From assembly GCA_951812575.1 (NCBI GenBank), contig OX638322.1, positions 62,001 to 126,000 on the forward strand: a stretch of 64,000 nucleotides of DNA, written 5' to 3'. Position 1 is the stretch's first letter. Each line of letters opens with the position of its first letter. Source of the DNA: Candidatus Binatia bacterium (lineage in GTDB: Bacteria; Desulfobacterota; Binatia; Bin18). The position numbers and the translations under genes were made by a program. The notes under the pieces were generated by a model. It saw only the letters and a list, made by a program, of their open reading frames with translations. It had not been told where the DNA came from and did no database searches. Positions 43,407-52,290 of this stretch are shown piece by piece.

Positions 43407-43738
43407 GATTTGAGGACTATGCGATCAATCTCGCCCCCATCCCCGAAGAGGAAGGTGGCGGCTATCTGGTTACCCTGCCCGACTTGCCCGGCTGTATCGC
43501 GGATGGCGAGACTATCGACACCGCCATAGCAGAAGCCCGCGACGCCTTCACTGCATGGGCAATGGCTGAACGGGAGGACAAGGGAGAGCTGCCCGCACCA
43601 AAAACCTATAGTGGACAGTTCGTGCAACGCATTCCCAAGACCCTACATATGCGGCTCGCCAAACGAGCGGCAAGCGAAGGGGTCAGCCTGAACCAATTGG
43701 CTGCAACCCTGCTCGCCCAAGGGCTCGCGGGTCGATAA
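43403..43738 (+). CDS. hicB: HicB antitoxin
   Basis: A 111-aa antitoxin. The N-terminal half is the partial RNase H-like HicB fold (YLVTLPDLPGCIADGETIDT then AIAEARDAFTAWAMA) and the C-terminal half is a ribbon-helix-helix or HTH DNA-binding segment (IPKTLHMRLAKRAASEGVSL then NQLAATLLAQGL). It overlaps the hicA remnant by four bases and is intact, so it survives as an orphan antitoxin or repressor. Confidence 0.92.
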   Translation: MRFEDYAINLAPIPEEEGGGYLVTLPDLPGCIADGETIDTAIAEARDAFTAWAMAEREDKGELPAPKTYSGQFVQRIPKTLHMRLAKRAASEGVSLNQLAATLLAQGLAGR

Positions 43739-43979
43739 GGGGGCCGGGCACCCACAAGGGGTTGTCTCTACAAAACACATTCCCTCTCCCCTGGAGGGTT
43801 GAGGACCCGACAGTTTCCGAGCGGGGGCAGTCCACCGGGGCGCGGGAGGAGTTCCGTTCACCCTGAGCGGAGCGAGGTCGAAGGGCCTGCGGCCGGTTGT
43901 CCCTCCCCCCGGCTTAACCGGGGTGGGTTTCTGTTTGCCTTCCCCGTAATATACCTCGAAAAGAACACAGGGAGGGGTG
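43739..43979. repeat. Cluster of degraded A, B and other palindromic repeats
   Basis: No gene is seen between hicB and moxR. The gap holds a degenerate type B copy (43743-43771), a partial type A copy (TTCCCTCTCCCCTGGAGGG, near 43780), and GTTCACCCTGAGCGGAGCGA then GGTCGAAGGG (43857-43883), a widespread intergenic palindrome type. Confidence 0.75.
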
Positions 43980-44885
43980 ATGTCGGAAGCCCAGCGTTCG
44001 GTTTTTCAGTCAATTGAGGCCGTCCAGGCAGCATTTGCCCGGTGGAATTATATTGCCGACCGGGCGCTCGCCCTGACCGTCAAGCTTGCCGCCGATCTGG
44101 AAAAACCGCTGTTGCTCGAAGGGGAAGCCGGCGTAGGCAAGACGGAGGTTGCCAAAGTGCTGGCCAGCGTACTCGATACGCCGCTGATCCGTTTGCAGTG
44201 CTACGAGGGGCTGGACGCACAGACGACGCTGTACGAATGGAACTATGCCCGGCAAATCCTGCATATTCGTATGGCCGAACAACAGCCGCAGGAGCGTCCG
44301 CTGCTTGAGCGTACCATCTTCAGCGATGAATTTCTGCTGAATCGTCCCCTGCTTGAAGCCATTCGTCATCCGGGCCCCCGGCCGGTCGTTCTCCTGATTG
44401 ATGAGGTCGATCGCGCGGACGAGGAGTTTGAGGCCTTTCTCCTGGAAATCCTGTCCGACTTTCAGGTCAGCGTGCCCGAGATCGGGACTTTTACCGCCAG
44501 GCAGCCGCCCTATGTTGTCCTGACCTCAAACCGCACCCGAGAGCTGCACGAGGCCCTCAAGCGACGCTGTCTGTATTTATGGATCGACTACCCCGCGCCG
44601 GACAAAGAGCGTGAGATCATCCTGCGCCGGGTGCCGGGGATTCGGGCTGCGTTGGCTGAGCGCATTGTCGCGGTCATGCAGGCGCTGCGTCAAATAGACT
44701 TCTACAAACGGCCCGGCGTGGCCGAGAGTGTGGACTGGAGCCGAGCCTTGCTCGGACTGGGGATCGACGAACTCCGGGCTGAAACCCTGGAGGACACCGT
44801 CGGTGTGATTCTGAAGTACCATGACGATATTGAGCGCTTACAGACCATTGGGGCGGAGACCATCCTGAGGGGTGGCACGGAGTGA
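43980..44885 (+). CDS. MoxR family AAA+ ATPase
   Basis: A 301-aa AAA+ ATPase with Walker A GEAGVGKTE, Walker B VVLLIDEVDRADEEFEAFLLE and sensor VVLTSNRTRELHEALKRRC. MoxR proteins act as chaperones that activate or insert cofactors into metalloenzymes together with a von Willebrand A partner, which here is the next gene. ATG 43980 lies behind GGAGGGG; a GTG one codon earlier is possible. This MoxR-CoxE pairing often accompanies molybdenum hydroxylases; no such enzyme is in the window although molybdopterin genes are at 30 kb. Confidence 0.93.
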   Translation: MSEAQRSVFQSIEAVQAAFARWNYIADRALALTVKLAADLEKPLLLEGEAGVGKTEVAKVLASVLDTPLIRLQCYEGLDAQTTLYEWNYARQILHIRMAEQQPQERPLLERTIFSDEFLLNRPLLEAIRHPGPRPVVLLIDEVDRADEEFEAFLLEILSDFQVSVPEIGTFTARQPPYVVLTSNRTRELHEALKRRCLYLWIDYPAPDKEREIILRRVPGIRAALAERIVAVMQALRQIDFYKRPGVAESVDWSRALLGLGIDELRAETLEDTVGVILKYHDDIERLQTIGAETILRGGTE

Positions 44886-44961
44886 AGGACAGTGGTTAGT
44901 GGTCAGTGGTTAGCAGAGGGACATGTTGGCGGAAGACCGATGTAACGAAGGAGCCTCCGCT

Positions 44962-46065
44962 GTGAGCACGCTACCCGAGACGTTGCTCACGCGCACGCTT
45001 GAGCTGTGTCGATTGGCCAAGCAGGCCGGGCTCGGCGTAACCCCAGGCCGGGTCATTGATGTTGCCCGCTCCCTGCGCGGTATTCAGTTTGACAATGAGG
45101 ACGACTTCCGCCTCACCCTGCGGACGAACCTGGCCAGTAGTCAAATAGAGGAACAGCGATTTGATCGGGTGTTCAACGCCTACTGGTACGGAGAGACGGA
45201 GAACGAAGGCTACCGCCTGGGAGTACAGACCGAGTTGCTCCGCGGAAACTTTGATCAGGGCCTCCAGGAGGCGCACCAGGATATTATTGGCCAGCTTGAA
45301 GACAGCAGCGCCCAGGAAACCCACCGAGACCTGAACCTGACGGCGCGCTGGGATGAGGAGGCGCCACCCATCGAACACACCGTCCGTGCCCTGGCCAAGC
45401 GTCTCGCCACGCGTCCCAGCCGGCGGCTCAGACCGTCCCCACGGGGCCAGCGGATAGACCTGCGACGCTCACTTCGGCGGAATATGCGGCACGGCATGGA
45501 TATGGTTGAACTCGCCCGGGTCCAGCGCCGCGTGCGTAAGACCCGTCTCGTCTTGCTATGCGACGTGAGTGGCTCCATGGATGCGTTTAATCCGTTTCTT
45601 TTGCAGCTCATGCTGGGGATTCAGAAAGAACTCAAGAATGCGCGCACGGTGGTTTTCAGCACGGACGTCACCGAGATTACGTCCGTGCTGCGCCGCCGCT
45701 CTGTACAACACACCTTGCAGCAGGTCGGCGAGACGGTCCGCCACTGGTCCGGCGGTACGGATATCGGCGGGGCACTCACCAGGCTGAATCGGAGCGTCCT
45801 GCGTGAAGGCTCGGCCCGCTCAACGGTGGCCGTTATTATCAGTGATGGCTACGACAGCGGCCGCACCGAAGTTATTGAGCGCGAAATGCGTGCCCTGAGG
45901 CGGCGCGTGCGCGGCGTGGTCTGGATCAACCCCATGTACGGGGCCGCAAGCTTTGAGCCGCGCGCCCAGGGGATGAAGGCCGCCCTACCCTATATTGACC
46001 ATTTCTTGCCGGCGTATAATGCCCAATCGTTGCAGGTCTTGGTGCGCGAGTTAGCGCGGGTCTGA
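44962..46065 (+). CDS. CoxE-like von Willebrand factor A domain protein
   Basis: A 367-aa protein of the CoxE/YehP type. The N-terminal 180 residues are charged and helical (GVTPGRVIDVARSLRGIQFD); the C-terminal VWA domain has the MIDAS motif DVSGSMD after RLVLLC, plus GGTDIGGAL and VIISDGYDSG. It probably works with the MoxR ATPase to activate a metalloenzyme. GTG 44962 has GAAGGAG upstream and is preferred over ATG 44923. The short gap before it has a GTGGTTAGTGGTCAGTGGTT direct repeat. Confidence 0.88.
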   Translation: MSTLPETLLTRTLELCRLAKQAGLGVTPGRVIDVARSLRGIQFDNEDDFRLTLRTNLASSQIEEQRFDRVFNAYWYGETENEGYRLGVQTELLRGNFDQGLQEAHQDIIGQLEDSSAQETHRDLNLTARWDEEAPPIEHTVRALAKRLATRPSRRLRPSPRGQRIDLRRSLRRNMRHGMDMVELARVQRRVRKTRLVLLCDVSGSMDAFNPFLLQLMLGIQKELKNARTVVFSTDVTEITSVLRRRSVQHTLQQVGETVRHWSGGTDIGGALTRLNRSVLREGSARSTVAVIISDGYDSGRTEVIEREMRALRRRVRGVVWINPMYGAASFEPRAQGMKAALPYIDHFLPAYNAQSLQVLVRELARV

Positions 46066-47689
46066 TGGGGAGGAGACCAGCGTGTCGAGTGCCAGTCCTC
46101 CCCGCCCGAGTAGATACACTGTGGACAATGCCAGCCGGATGTAGGAAGGGTCGTGCCCTATTCTATCGCGGTGAGGGGTCTCTGCATGTCGTCACGTCTC
46201 ATCATTCCAGTGTCCGCACTACTCCTCTTATCCATTGTCTTCGTGCCTCGTTCCCGACCTTCCGGACCGTGGCCTTGAACCATCATATCGAGCTTCCGTC
46301 TGGTATCGACATTCCGAACATAAGCGTCTCCTCGTTTTTTTCGGAGACCGCCGAAGTACTGGCGAGAAAAGAGTCTTCCCTGCTCTTGGCCGAAGACGCA
46401 GGTGGTACTGTGCTGCTGGCCCTAGCCGACATGGATGGAGGCTTGTTGGGCGAGCGGCAGGGGGAGGTCGAAATCAGCCTGGATAGCACCGCGGTGGCGC
46501 TCGTTGGGATCGCCGCAGGTATTGCCATCCCCGACATGCACTCCCTATTGGCCAGAATAATCCAAGACTACCCACAATTTCCTGGATTAACGGATAGGTT
46601 ACGGTGGAGATTAGGGACCGACAAAAACTTTCTGGACCGCCTGTATGACGACCCCGAAACCGTGCGTCTCATCCAGGTCGTCGCCCAGGACATCGCTCGG
46701 CAGTTAGGACAGCGATTTGAACCGCAGTCGGTCCTCGTCATGGACCACGCCGCCTCGACCCTGAGTGCGCAAGCCGCCGATACGGCCGGCGAAACCTGTC
46801 AAGTCCAGCGCCACCTCATGCAGGACCAGTACCACAAGGACCAATTGACACATGTAGGTCTGCCGGAGGGGGAAAACAAAGACCACCTCGCTCAACTGGG
46901 CGAAGCACTGGGCAGCGTCCCGCAGGCCTACCAGCAATGTATCCATAATTGGCCTGCCACATGGCGCAACAACAACCCGAACAAGCCTATTCCACGCCCC
47001 GGTGCGATCGGCAGCAGTGAGCAATGGGAATATGAGAAATACATCCAATTACGTGAGAAGGAGTGTGAGTTGGCGAGACTCAGATCTGGGGGACAGGCGG
47101 CTGTGGCAACTGTGAACACCGGACTACAGGAAGTGGTAGGCGGCGCGGCGGCGCGGTTCTTCCGCTGGGTGCGGCGGACGGTTCTGGGGCTGGGCCGACT
47201 GTTTGAGGAGGGCTACAGCGCCTACAAGAAGGGCGAAACGATTAGGGAAGCTTATCGAAGACGGGATGCGACAGGGGTGCACCTTCGACGAGGACGACAT
47301 AACTGGGGACGATGGCGGCGCTACCCCAGTTGTTCCCGACAAGCCCTGGTGCCACTTGAGTCTCACCACCCAGGCCCCAAATGGTTTCACCGGCACCGGC
47401 GATCAGGAGCGGGACGAATGTATCGACCTGACCAGTTCCAGGGCGCGTAGCCAGGGCTGGCAGACCTGCGGCGACGTAGCCAATCACCGTTGGTCGGACG
47501 AACCAATCTGCCCGCGTGGCTGGGGCTGTGAGAGCTTCGTGCCCAACGATTACGCCACGCGGGCGGAATGTGAGCAGGGGGCCCGGGAGTGGAGGGGTGG
47601 AGGCGATATGGGTGAGGAGCAGAGAGACTGCGGAGTAGACCTGGGCTCAGTCGCCGGGAGCGCCCGTTGCGCAACGGCTAGAGCCGTTT

Positions 47690-48262
47690 TCATGCTGCTG
47701 TAGCGAGGCGATAACCGGCGTGGCGGAAATAATTGGCACACTCCGTAGGGGAGACGGCAGCCAGGGCCGGGCTCACCGCCGCCCACAAGCTCGCCACCGT
47801 CCGCGGGGCGACCGCGCGCAGGCGGGCTTTGAGTTTCGCAAAGACCTGCTCGATGGGATTGAAGTCCGGGCTGTACGGGGGCAGATAGAGCAGTTGTGCG
47901 CCGACGGCTTCAACCGCTTGGCGGACCCCGGCCACTTTATGACAGGCCAGATTGTCTAGGACGACGCAGTCGCCCGGCTGGAGGGTGGGGGCGAGGACTT
48001 GTTCAACATACGCCACAAAGGCGGGGCCATCGACCGGACCGTCGAGGACAGCGGGGGCGGTGAGCTGGTGGGCGCGGAGCGCGGCAATGAGCGTCGTCGT
48101 TTGCCAATGGCCGTGGGGGACTTTCGCCACGAGGCGCGTCCCGCGCCGACTCCGGCCATAGCGACGGGTCATCTTTGTCTGCAGAGCGGTCTCGTCTAGG
48201 AAGACGAGCCGCTGTCCGTCCCACTGCGGGGCCTGCCTCCGCCAGTGCTGCCGGGCCACCAT
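47690..48262 (-). CDS. IS630 transposase, C-terminal DDE ORF
   Basis: A 190-aa catalytic part with the three acidic residues in context: RLVFLDETALQTKM, CVVLDNLACHKV and YLPPYSPDFNPIEQVFAKLK. It carries the D-D-E triad of IS630 transposases. The frame is open upstream to the A8 tract at 48299-48306, so a single frameshift would join it to the HTH ORF. The listed ATG is only the first in-frame start and need not be used. Confidence 0.9.
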   Translation of the reverse strand: MVARQHWRRQAPQWDGQRLVFLDETALQTKMTRRYGRSRRGTRLVAKVPHGHWQTTTLIAALRAHQLTAPAVLDGPVDGPAFVAYVEQVLAPTLQPGDCVVLDNLACHKVAGVRQAVEAVGAQLLYLPPYSPDFNPIEQVFAKLKARLRAVAPRTVASLWAAVSPALAAVSPTECANYFRHAGYRLATAA

Positions 48263-48266
48263 GACA

Positions 48267-48629
48267 TCAGGCCGATCTTGTTCGGCGGCGTGCAGGACTT
48301 TTTTTTACGGTCAGGCCAAGACGCCGGACGGCCCGCCAGACCGTGGTGAGCCCAACGGACACGCCCAAGGCCGTGCGCAATTCGGCCAGCGTCGCGTCGG
48401 GCTGCGCCGCGATGAGGGCTTCGAGTTGCTGGCGATACGGCGCTAGGAGCGGAGCCTGATACTGGGTCCGGTGCCTAGGGGCCACCTGGCCGCTCGCCCG
48501 GTAGCGCTGCATCAGCCGCCGTACCCAAGCCGGACTCACCCGATACTTGTGGGCCACCTCGGCGGTCGGGAGGCCCGCCTCCCGATCCGCCACTACCCGC
48601 TCCCGCAGGTCCAATGAATACGCTTGCAT
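48267..48629 (-). CDS. IS630 transposase, N-terminal HTH ORF
   Basis: A 120-aa DNA-binding part of the transposase: MQAYSLDLRERVVADREAGL, then TAEVAHKYRVSPAWVRRLMQ (first helix-turn-helix) and TLAELRTALGVSVGLTTVWR (second). Near its end the coding strand runs through eight A residues (48299-48306 on the plus strand as T8), a typical site for programmed frameshifting onto the DDE ORF. Alternatively the frameshift inactivates the element. Confidence 0.88.
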   Translation of the reverse strand: MQAYSLDLRERVVADREAGLPTAEVAHKYRVSPAWVRRLMQRYRASGQVAPRHRTQYQAPLLAPYRQQLEALIAAQPDATLAELRTALGVSVGLTTVWRAVRRLGLTVKKSPARRRTRSA

Positions 48630-49162
48630 ATGGCCTCCTGGCGACTGCCACCCTAACACTCTTGCTTCCCGACCGCTACACTACGGTGGAAACTGCTCTA
48701 GGGCCTCCCAGGAGGCAGTTTGCGACGACGACTACGATCTTTGCCTACGCAACTGCACCATAATAACGGATGAAGAATGCGGCCCATTCTACTGTCTTCG
48801 CACCGTGAAAGGCCCTTGCGATGTAGTGGTCTCCAATAACCATCAAGCATGCCTCGAGACAGATACCCATTATTGTGATGGGGTGCCGTTGCCAATTGAG
48901 ATACCTTGTGACCCGTGACGGAGTACCCCCCCCCAGACTTCGGGAGGGTGACCCCAAGAGACTGGCTATTCGGTCAAACCTCGGGATGGACAGCCGCCTG
49001 AGTGATCAGCAGAGATGACATGTCCGAGCGTAATTCCCATTGTTCGCCACGCGCCCCCAAGAGCGCGAAGGGTTCCCGCCGCCCCGCCGCACACTCCCGG
49101 TAGCCCAGCCCCCACACCGTCGCACGTGCTGCCCAAGGCGGTCAGCTCTATCAGGCCGCCTA

Positions 49163-49306
49163 GAGCGGTTTACGATACGTTATAGCCGGGCCGATCCCCT
49201 TGCGTCATGCCGGACGTGATCCGGTATCCAGAAACCAGGGGGCGGGACGCCTGGATTCCTGTTTGTACAGGAATGACGGACGGCTACACAGAATCGGAAT
49301 TTGCTC
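49163..49306. mobile_element. 144-bp MITE with IS630-type ends
   Basis: The left end GAGCGGTTTACGATACG and the inverted right end GAGCAAATTCCGATTC resemble the ends of the IS630 copy 460 bp upstream, and each is flanked by TA (49161-49162, 49307-49308). Inside lies a second palindromic element, CGTCATGCCGGACGTGATCC to CAGGAATGACGG (49204-49281). No coding capacity. The preceding stretch 48919-49162 holds no recognisable gene. Confidence 0.7.
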
Positions 49307-49448
49307 TAGCCTTTTGCTCATAAAGCCAGGTCCGGCGTGTGACAAAGCTGTGCAGGGTTGTGGCCGACAGGCGCTGGAGCACTTCGGTCGCCTCATCAAA
49401 AATTGTCCCCGGAGGACGGACACCAATCTTGACACGCTTGGCTTTCAT
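49284..49448 (-). CDS. Small ORF truncated by the MITE
   Basis: A 54-codon frame starting at ATG 49448 (GGGAAGG upstream): MKAKRVKIGVRPPGTIFDEA then TEVLQRLSATTLHSFVTRRT. It resembles the N-terminal part of small antitoxin-like or regulator proteins but no family is certain. The last residues and the stop are encoded by the MITE right end, so the original gene was probably longer. It is divergent from the DUF433/PIN pair. Confidence 0.4.
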   Translation of the reverse strand: MKAKRVKIGVRPPGTIFDEATEVLQRLSATTLHSFVTRRTWLYEQKARANSDSV

Positions 49449-49529
49449 ACCTTCCCTTTCAGAACTGGCTAGGATAACCTCAAGAAAGAGATTGGGGAAG
49501 GCTAACAAAGGAGGCACTGAAACTCCACC

Positions 49530-49862
49530 ATGCCAGCGACAAGAAAAAAAGCCACTTCACATTCCTATATCGAACGGAGAAAAGGCGTATGCGGTGGTCG
49601 ACCGGTTATTAAGGGAACACGTTTCCCGGTGAGTTCGATTGCGATTCAGTATCAACGCGGCCTCTCGGCCGAAGATATTCTTCGGGACTATCCCCAGTTG
49701 TCTCCACCTCAGGTCTACGGAGCACTAGCCTACTATTTCGATCATCAAGCGGAAGTTGAGGCTGAAGTGGCCAACATCCGGCACGGAGAGCGGCAGATGA
49801 GTAGGGACCCTGCTCTGAGGTTGTTCAGGAATGACAAAACCAACTCTGTATCTGGACCATGA
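49530..49862 (+). CDS. DUF433 antitoxin-like protein
   Basis: A 110-aa protein with the DUF433 winged-helix core: YIERRKGVCGGRPVIKGTRF, PVSSIAIQYQRGLSAEDILR and YPQLSPPQVYGALAYYFDH. DUF433 proteins pair with PIN-like DUF5615 proteins as putative toxin-antitoxin modules, and exactly that gene follows with a 32-base overlap. The C-terminal tail after residue 95 would contact the partner. Confidence 0.88.
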   Translation: MPATRKKATSHSYIERRKGVCGGRPVIKGTRFPVSSIAIQYQRGLSAEDILRDYPQLSPPQVYGALAYYFDHQAEVEAEVANIRHGERQMSRDPALRLFRNDKTNSVSGP

Positions 49863-50190
49863 TGTCCACCTCTACTTCGCCGCTGCTCTTGAACGGCATG
49901 GGTATGAGGCACACAGCACCCAAGAGTTCAGCAACCAGTCCCTACCCGACGACGCACAGTTGGCCTTTGCCCCACGGCGGAACTGGACCTTATTGGGTTA
50001 CAATACGAGTGACTTTTTCGAGATTCATCACAATGGGGTCCGGCAAGACAAAGCTCACGCGGGTATTATTCTCGCGTCTCAATTCAATCCGAAGCGCCCT
50101 TTTCGCCGTCCGCTTCATCTCCTTTTTCTCTCCACACTCGATGACTTACGAAATCAAGTCGTTTTCCTTGGAGCGTGGCTTGACCTGTGA
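49831..50190 (+). CDS. DUF5615 PIN-like putative toxin
   Basis: A 119-aa PIN-like protein of the DUF5615 type. The N-terminal LYLDHDVHLYFAAALERHGY holds the first acidic residues; LPDDAQLAFAPRRNWTLLGY and NTSDFFEIHH follow. RNase activity is inferred from the fold and from its operon with DUF433. It overlaps the upstream gene by 32 bases, an arrangement typical for such pairs. Confidence 0.82.
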   Translation: MTKPTLYLDHDVHLYFAAALERHGYEAHSTQEFSNQSLPDDAQLAFAPRRNWTLLGYNTSDFFEIHHNGVRQDKAHAGIILASQFNPKRPFRRPLHLLFLSTLDDLRNQVVFLGAWLDL

Positions 50191-50287
50191 TCTCTGTCGG
50201 TATTCCTCTCTCGTTTTACCCTTGACAAACTCGACCCTGCCCGATTAGTCAGTAAATCTTTTGACAGTTTTTTCAAAGCGAGGGGAT

Positions 50288-51085
50288 ATGCCAACCAAGT
50301 ATGTTGATGTTGACGGCTATGCGGTGCATTACTTTCACACCGGCCAGACAACGCTGCCACCGGTTGTGCCTGATGTCAGCAAAGGCACGCTCTTTTTATA
50401 CGTCCACGGGGCGGGCAGTAACGGCCATTTCGCCCACAAGATGCTGGATATGCTCTCGGCTGCCCACAGTCCGCTGTCCTTCGACTTTCCGGGCCACGGG
50501 CGTTCAAGCGGGACGGAAAGCCTCAAAAGCGTGGCCGCCTATAGCGACTTCACCTATAGTCTGTGGCAGGCCCTGGACGTGCGTCCGGTGGTCATTATCG
50601 GCCATTCCATGGGCGGCGCCATCGCCATGGATTTGGCCCTGCGCCACGCGGATATGGTGGAAGGCCTCGCCCTGACCTGTACGGCGGCGAAGTTCAACAT
50701 CCCGGATGAGCTGATCGACACCTGGCAGGCGGTGATGAAAGGCCGCCGGGGACAGCCGTTTACCAAGGTGTCGTGCTCACCGCAGACGCCGCAGGCAATC
50801 ATCCAAGAAGGCTGGATGGAGCAGATCAAGACCGACCCGCGCGTCCGCTGCTTTGATTTGATGGCCTGCCAGCAGGTTGACCTGAGGGCACAGCTAGGAC
50901 AGCTCGACCTGCCCACACTGGTGCTGGCCGGAGCGGATGACGCCACCACGCCAGTCGCTCAGGCAGAAGAATTGCGAGACCATATCCCGAACGCCCAACT
51001 GGCTGTCATTCCCGAGGCCGGGCACTGGCTGCCGCTCGAAAAACCGCAGGCCGCCTGCGATGCCATTCAGGCGTTCTTCAACTAA
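50288..51085 (+). CDS. Alpha/beta-hydrolase
   Basis: A 265-aa alpha/beta-hydrolase. The oxyanion strand FLYVHGAGSNGHF, nucleophile elbow GHSMGG, the acid in LVLAGADDATTP and catalytic His in PEAGHWLPLEKP are all in place. Esterase, lipase or C-C hydrolase activity is possible; substrate unknown. ATG 50288 follows GAGGGGAT; a TTG nine codons upstream is unlikely. It starts a forward run with thiolase, OB-fold, PHP and hotdog genes. Confidence 0.9.
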   Translation: MPTKYVDVDGYAVHYFHTGQTTLPPVVPDVSKGTLFLYVHGAGSNGHFAHKMLDMLSAAHSPLSFDFPGHGRSSGTESLKSVAAYSDFTYSLWQALDVRPVVIIGHSMGGAIAMDLALRHADMVEGLALTCTAAKFNIPDELIDTWQAVMKGRRGQPFTKVSCSPQTPQAIIQEGWMEQIKTDPRVRCFDLMACQQVDLRAQLGQLDLPTLVLAGADDATTPVAQAEELRDHIPNAQLAVIPEAGHWLPLEKPQAACDAIQAFFN

Positions 51086-51114
51086 AGAGGCCTCTTCAAC
51101 GAGAGAGGAATAGT

Positions 51115-52263
51115 ATGAGTATCAGTCGAAAAGCCGCGCTAGCCGGTGTCTACGAGCACCCGCTCCGTTGGGCGCCGCATAAAACCCAATACCAGATCAT
51201 GGCCGAGAGTGCGCGAGGCGCCCTGGACGATGCCGGGCTGAGCATAAAAGACGTAGGCGGCCTGTTTACCTCAGGGGTGGGCGGCATGGGGATTATCGCG
51301 CTGGCCGAGCACCTGAATCTGAACCCCGATTTCCTGGACTCCAACTCGATCGGCGGCTCGTCCTTTGTTTCGCATACGGCTCACGCTGCGGCGGCGATTG
51401 CCGCCGGCTACTGCGATGTGGCCCTGATTCTGTACGGCAGCAAATGGTCCTCAGACCGTTTTGCCGTTGGCACGGGAGGCGGCGGGAGCGGCGATCCGCC
51501 GGAACAGTTTGAGGGCTGCTACGGCCCGACAACCGTTGGCGCCTATGCCCTGGCCGCGCAGCGGCATATATACGAATTCGGCACAACCAGTGAGCAACTG
51601 GCCGAGATTGCCGTGACCACGCGCAAGCACGCCTCGCTGAATCCGCACGCAAAGTTCCGTGACCTGATTAGCGTTGACGACGTCCTGGCCTCGCGCGAGG
51701 TGTCTTCACCGCTACACCTGCTGGACTGCTGCATGATCTCCGATGGCGGTGGCGCCCTGGTTGTCACCTCTGCTGAACGGGCACGCGATCTCAGAAAGAA
51801 GCCCGTCTATCTCCTGAGCGCGGCGGAGTCCTGTGCCCATACCAGCGCCGGGATGCGCGATATTACTGACGCGGCGGCCAAGCAGTCCGGCCCGAAGGCC
51901 ATGGCGCGGGCCGGGGTGAGTCATAGCGACTTTGACATGGCCATGATTTACGACTCCTTCACCATTACCGTGTGCATCACCCTCGAAAGCCTGGGGTTTT
52001 GTCAAAAAGGAGAAGGCGGGGCGTATGTCCAGAACGGTCGTATTGGTCTGGGCGGTGAACTCCCGATCAATACCGACGGCGGCGGGCTGTCGTCCAATCA
52101 CCCCGGCATGCGCGGAATTTTTCTGGTGATCGAGGCGGTCAAGCAGTTACGGGGCGAGTGTGGAGAGCGCCAGGTCAAAGATTGTGCACTCGCATTTTGC
52201 CATGGAACGGGTGGAACACTCGGGCTCCGACATAGCGGGGCCTCTCTGGTCCTCGGAGTATAG
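51115..52263 (+). CDS. Thiolase-family protein (SCP-x/lipid-transfer type)
   Basis: A 382-aa thiolase-superfamily protein of the SCP-x-like group that acts with DUF35 OB-fold partners on steroid or acyl-CoA side chains. Features are GVGGMGIIALAEHLNL, SIGGSSFVSHTAHAAAAIAA, ISDGGGALVVTSAERA and the late HGTGGTLGLRHSGASLVL. The usual N-terminal nucleophile Cys of degradative thiolases is replaced by Ser-Phe-Val here, which is common in this subgroup, so ordinary thiolysis is doubtful. The partner gene is 27 bases downstream. Confidence 0.88.
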   Translation: MSISRKAALAGVYEHPLRWAPHKTQYQIMAESARGALDDAGLSIKDVGGLFTSGVGGMGIIALAEHLNLNPDFLDSNSIGGSSFVSHTAHAAAAIAAGYCDVALILYGSKWSSDRFAVGTGGGGSGDPPEQFEGCYGPTTVGAYALAAQRHIYEFGTTSEQLAEIAVTTRKHASLNPHAKFRDLISVDDVLASREVSSPLHLLDCCMISDGGGALVVTSAERARDLRKKPVYLLSAAESCAHTSAGMRDITDAAAKQSGPKAMARAGVSHSDFDMAMIYDSFTITVCITLESLGFCQKGEGGAYVQNGRIGLGGELPINTDGGGLSSNHPGMRGIFLVIEAVKQLRGECGERQVKDCALAFCHGTGGTLGLRHSGASLVLGV

Positions 52264-52290
52264 CCGCGGTCCGGTAACGGGGGAGTGATT

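Larger units (their letters stand above)
47681..48698 (-). mobile_element. IS630-like insertion sequence (1018 bp) with TA duplication
   Basis: Ends GAGCCGTTTTCATGCTGCTG and, inverted, GAGCAGTTTCCACCGTAGTG, both followed inward by TAGCG, are imperfect terminal inverted repeats. TA flanks both sides (47679-47680 and 48699-48700), the target duplication of the IS630/Tc1 superfamily. It encodes an HTH and a DDE ORF overlapping through an A8 slippery tract. Confidence 0.88.
46186..48918 (+). pseudogene. Exported Cys-rich protein gene broken by frameshifts and an IS
   Basis: ATG 46186 starts a signal-peptide-like stretch (SSRLIIPVSALLLLSIVFV) that soon stops; the coding then continues in another frame from about 46260 (HHIELPSGIDIPNISVSSFF to AYKKGETIREAY), and shifts again near 47240-47265 into a Cys-rich segment (GMRQGCTFDEDD, DKPWCHLSL, EPICPRGWGCESF). 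The frame is cut at TA 47679-47680 by the IS and resumes after 48698 with ASQEAVCDDDYDLCLRNC to a stop at 48918. Removing the IS and one TA restores one uninterrupted frame across the junction. No family recognised; likely a secreted disulfide-rich protein. Confidence 0.7.

Noticed and set aside
46065..47450. Single intact 461-codon gene after the VWA gene
   Set aside because: Its first about 65 and last about 60 residues are arginine-rich out-of-frame sequence; signal peptide and Cys-rich end lie in another frame, so a frameshifted pseudogene fits better.
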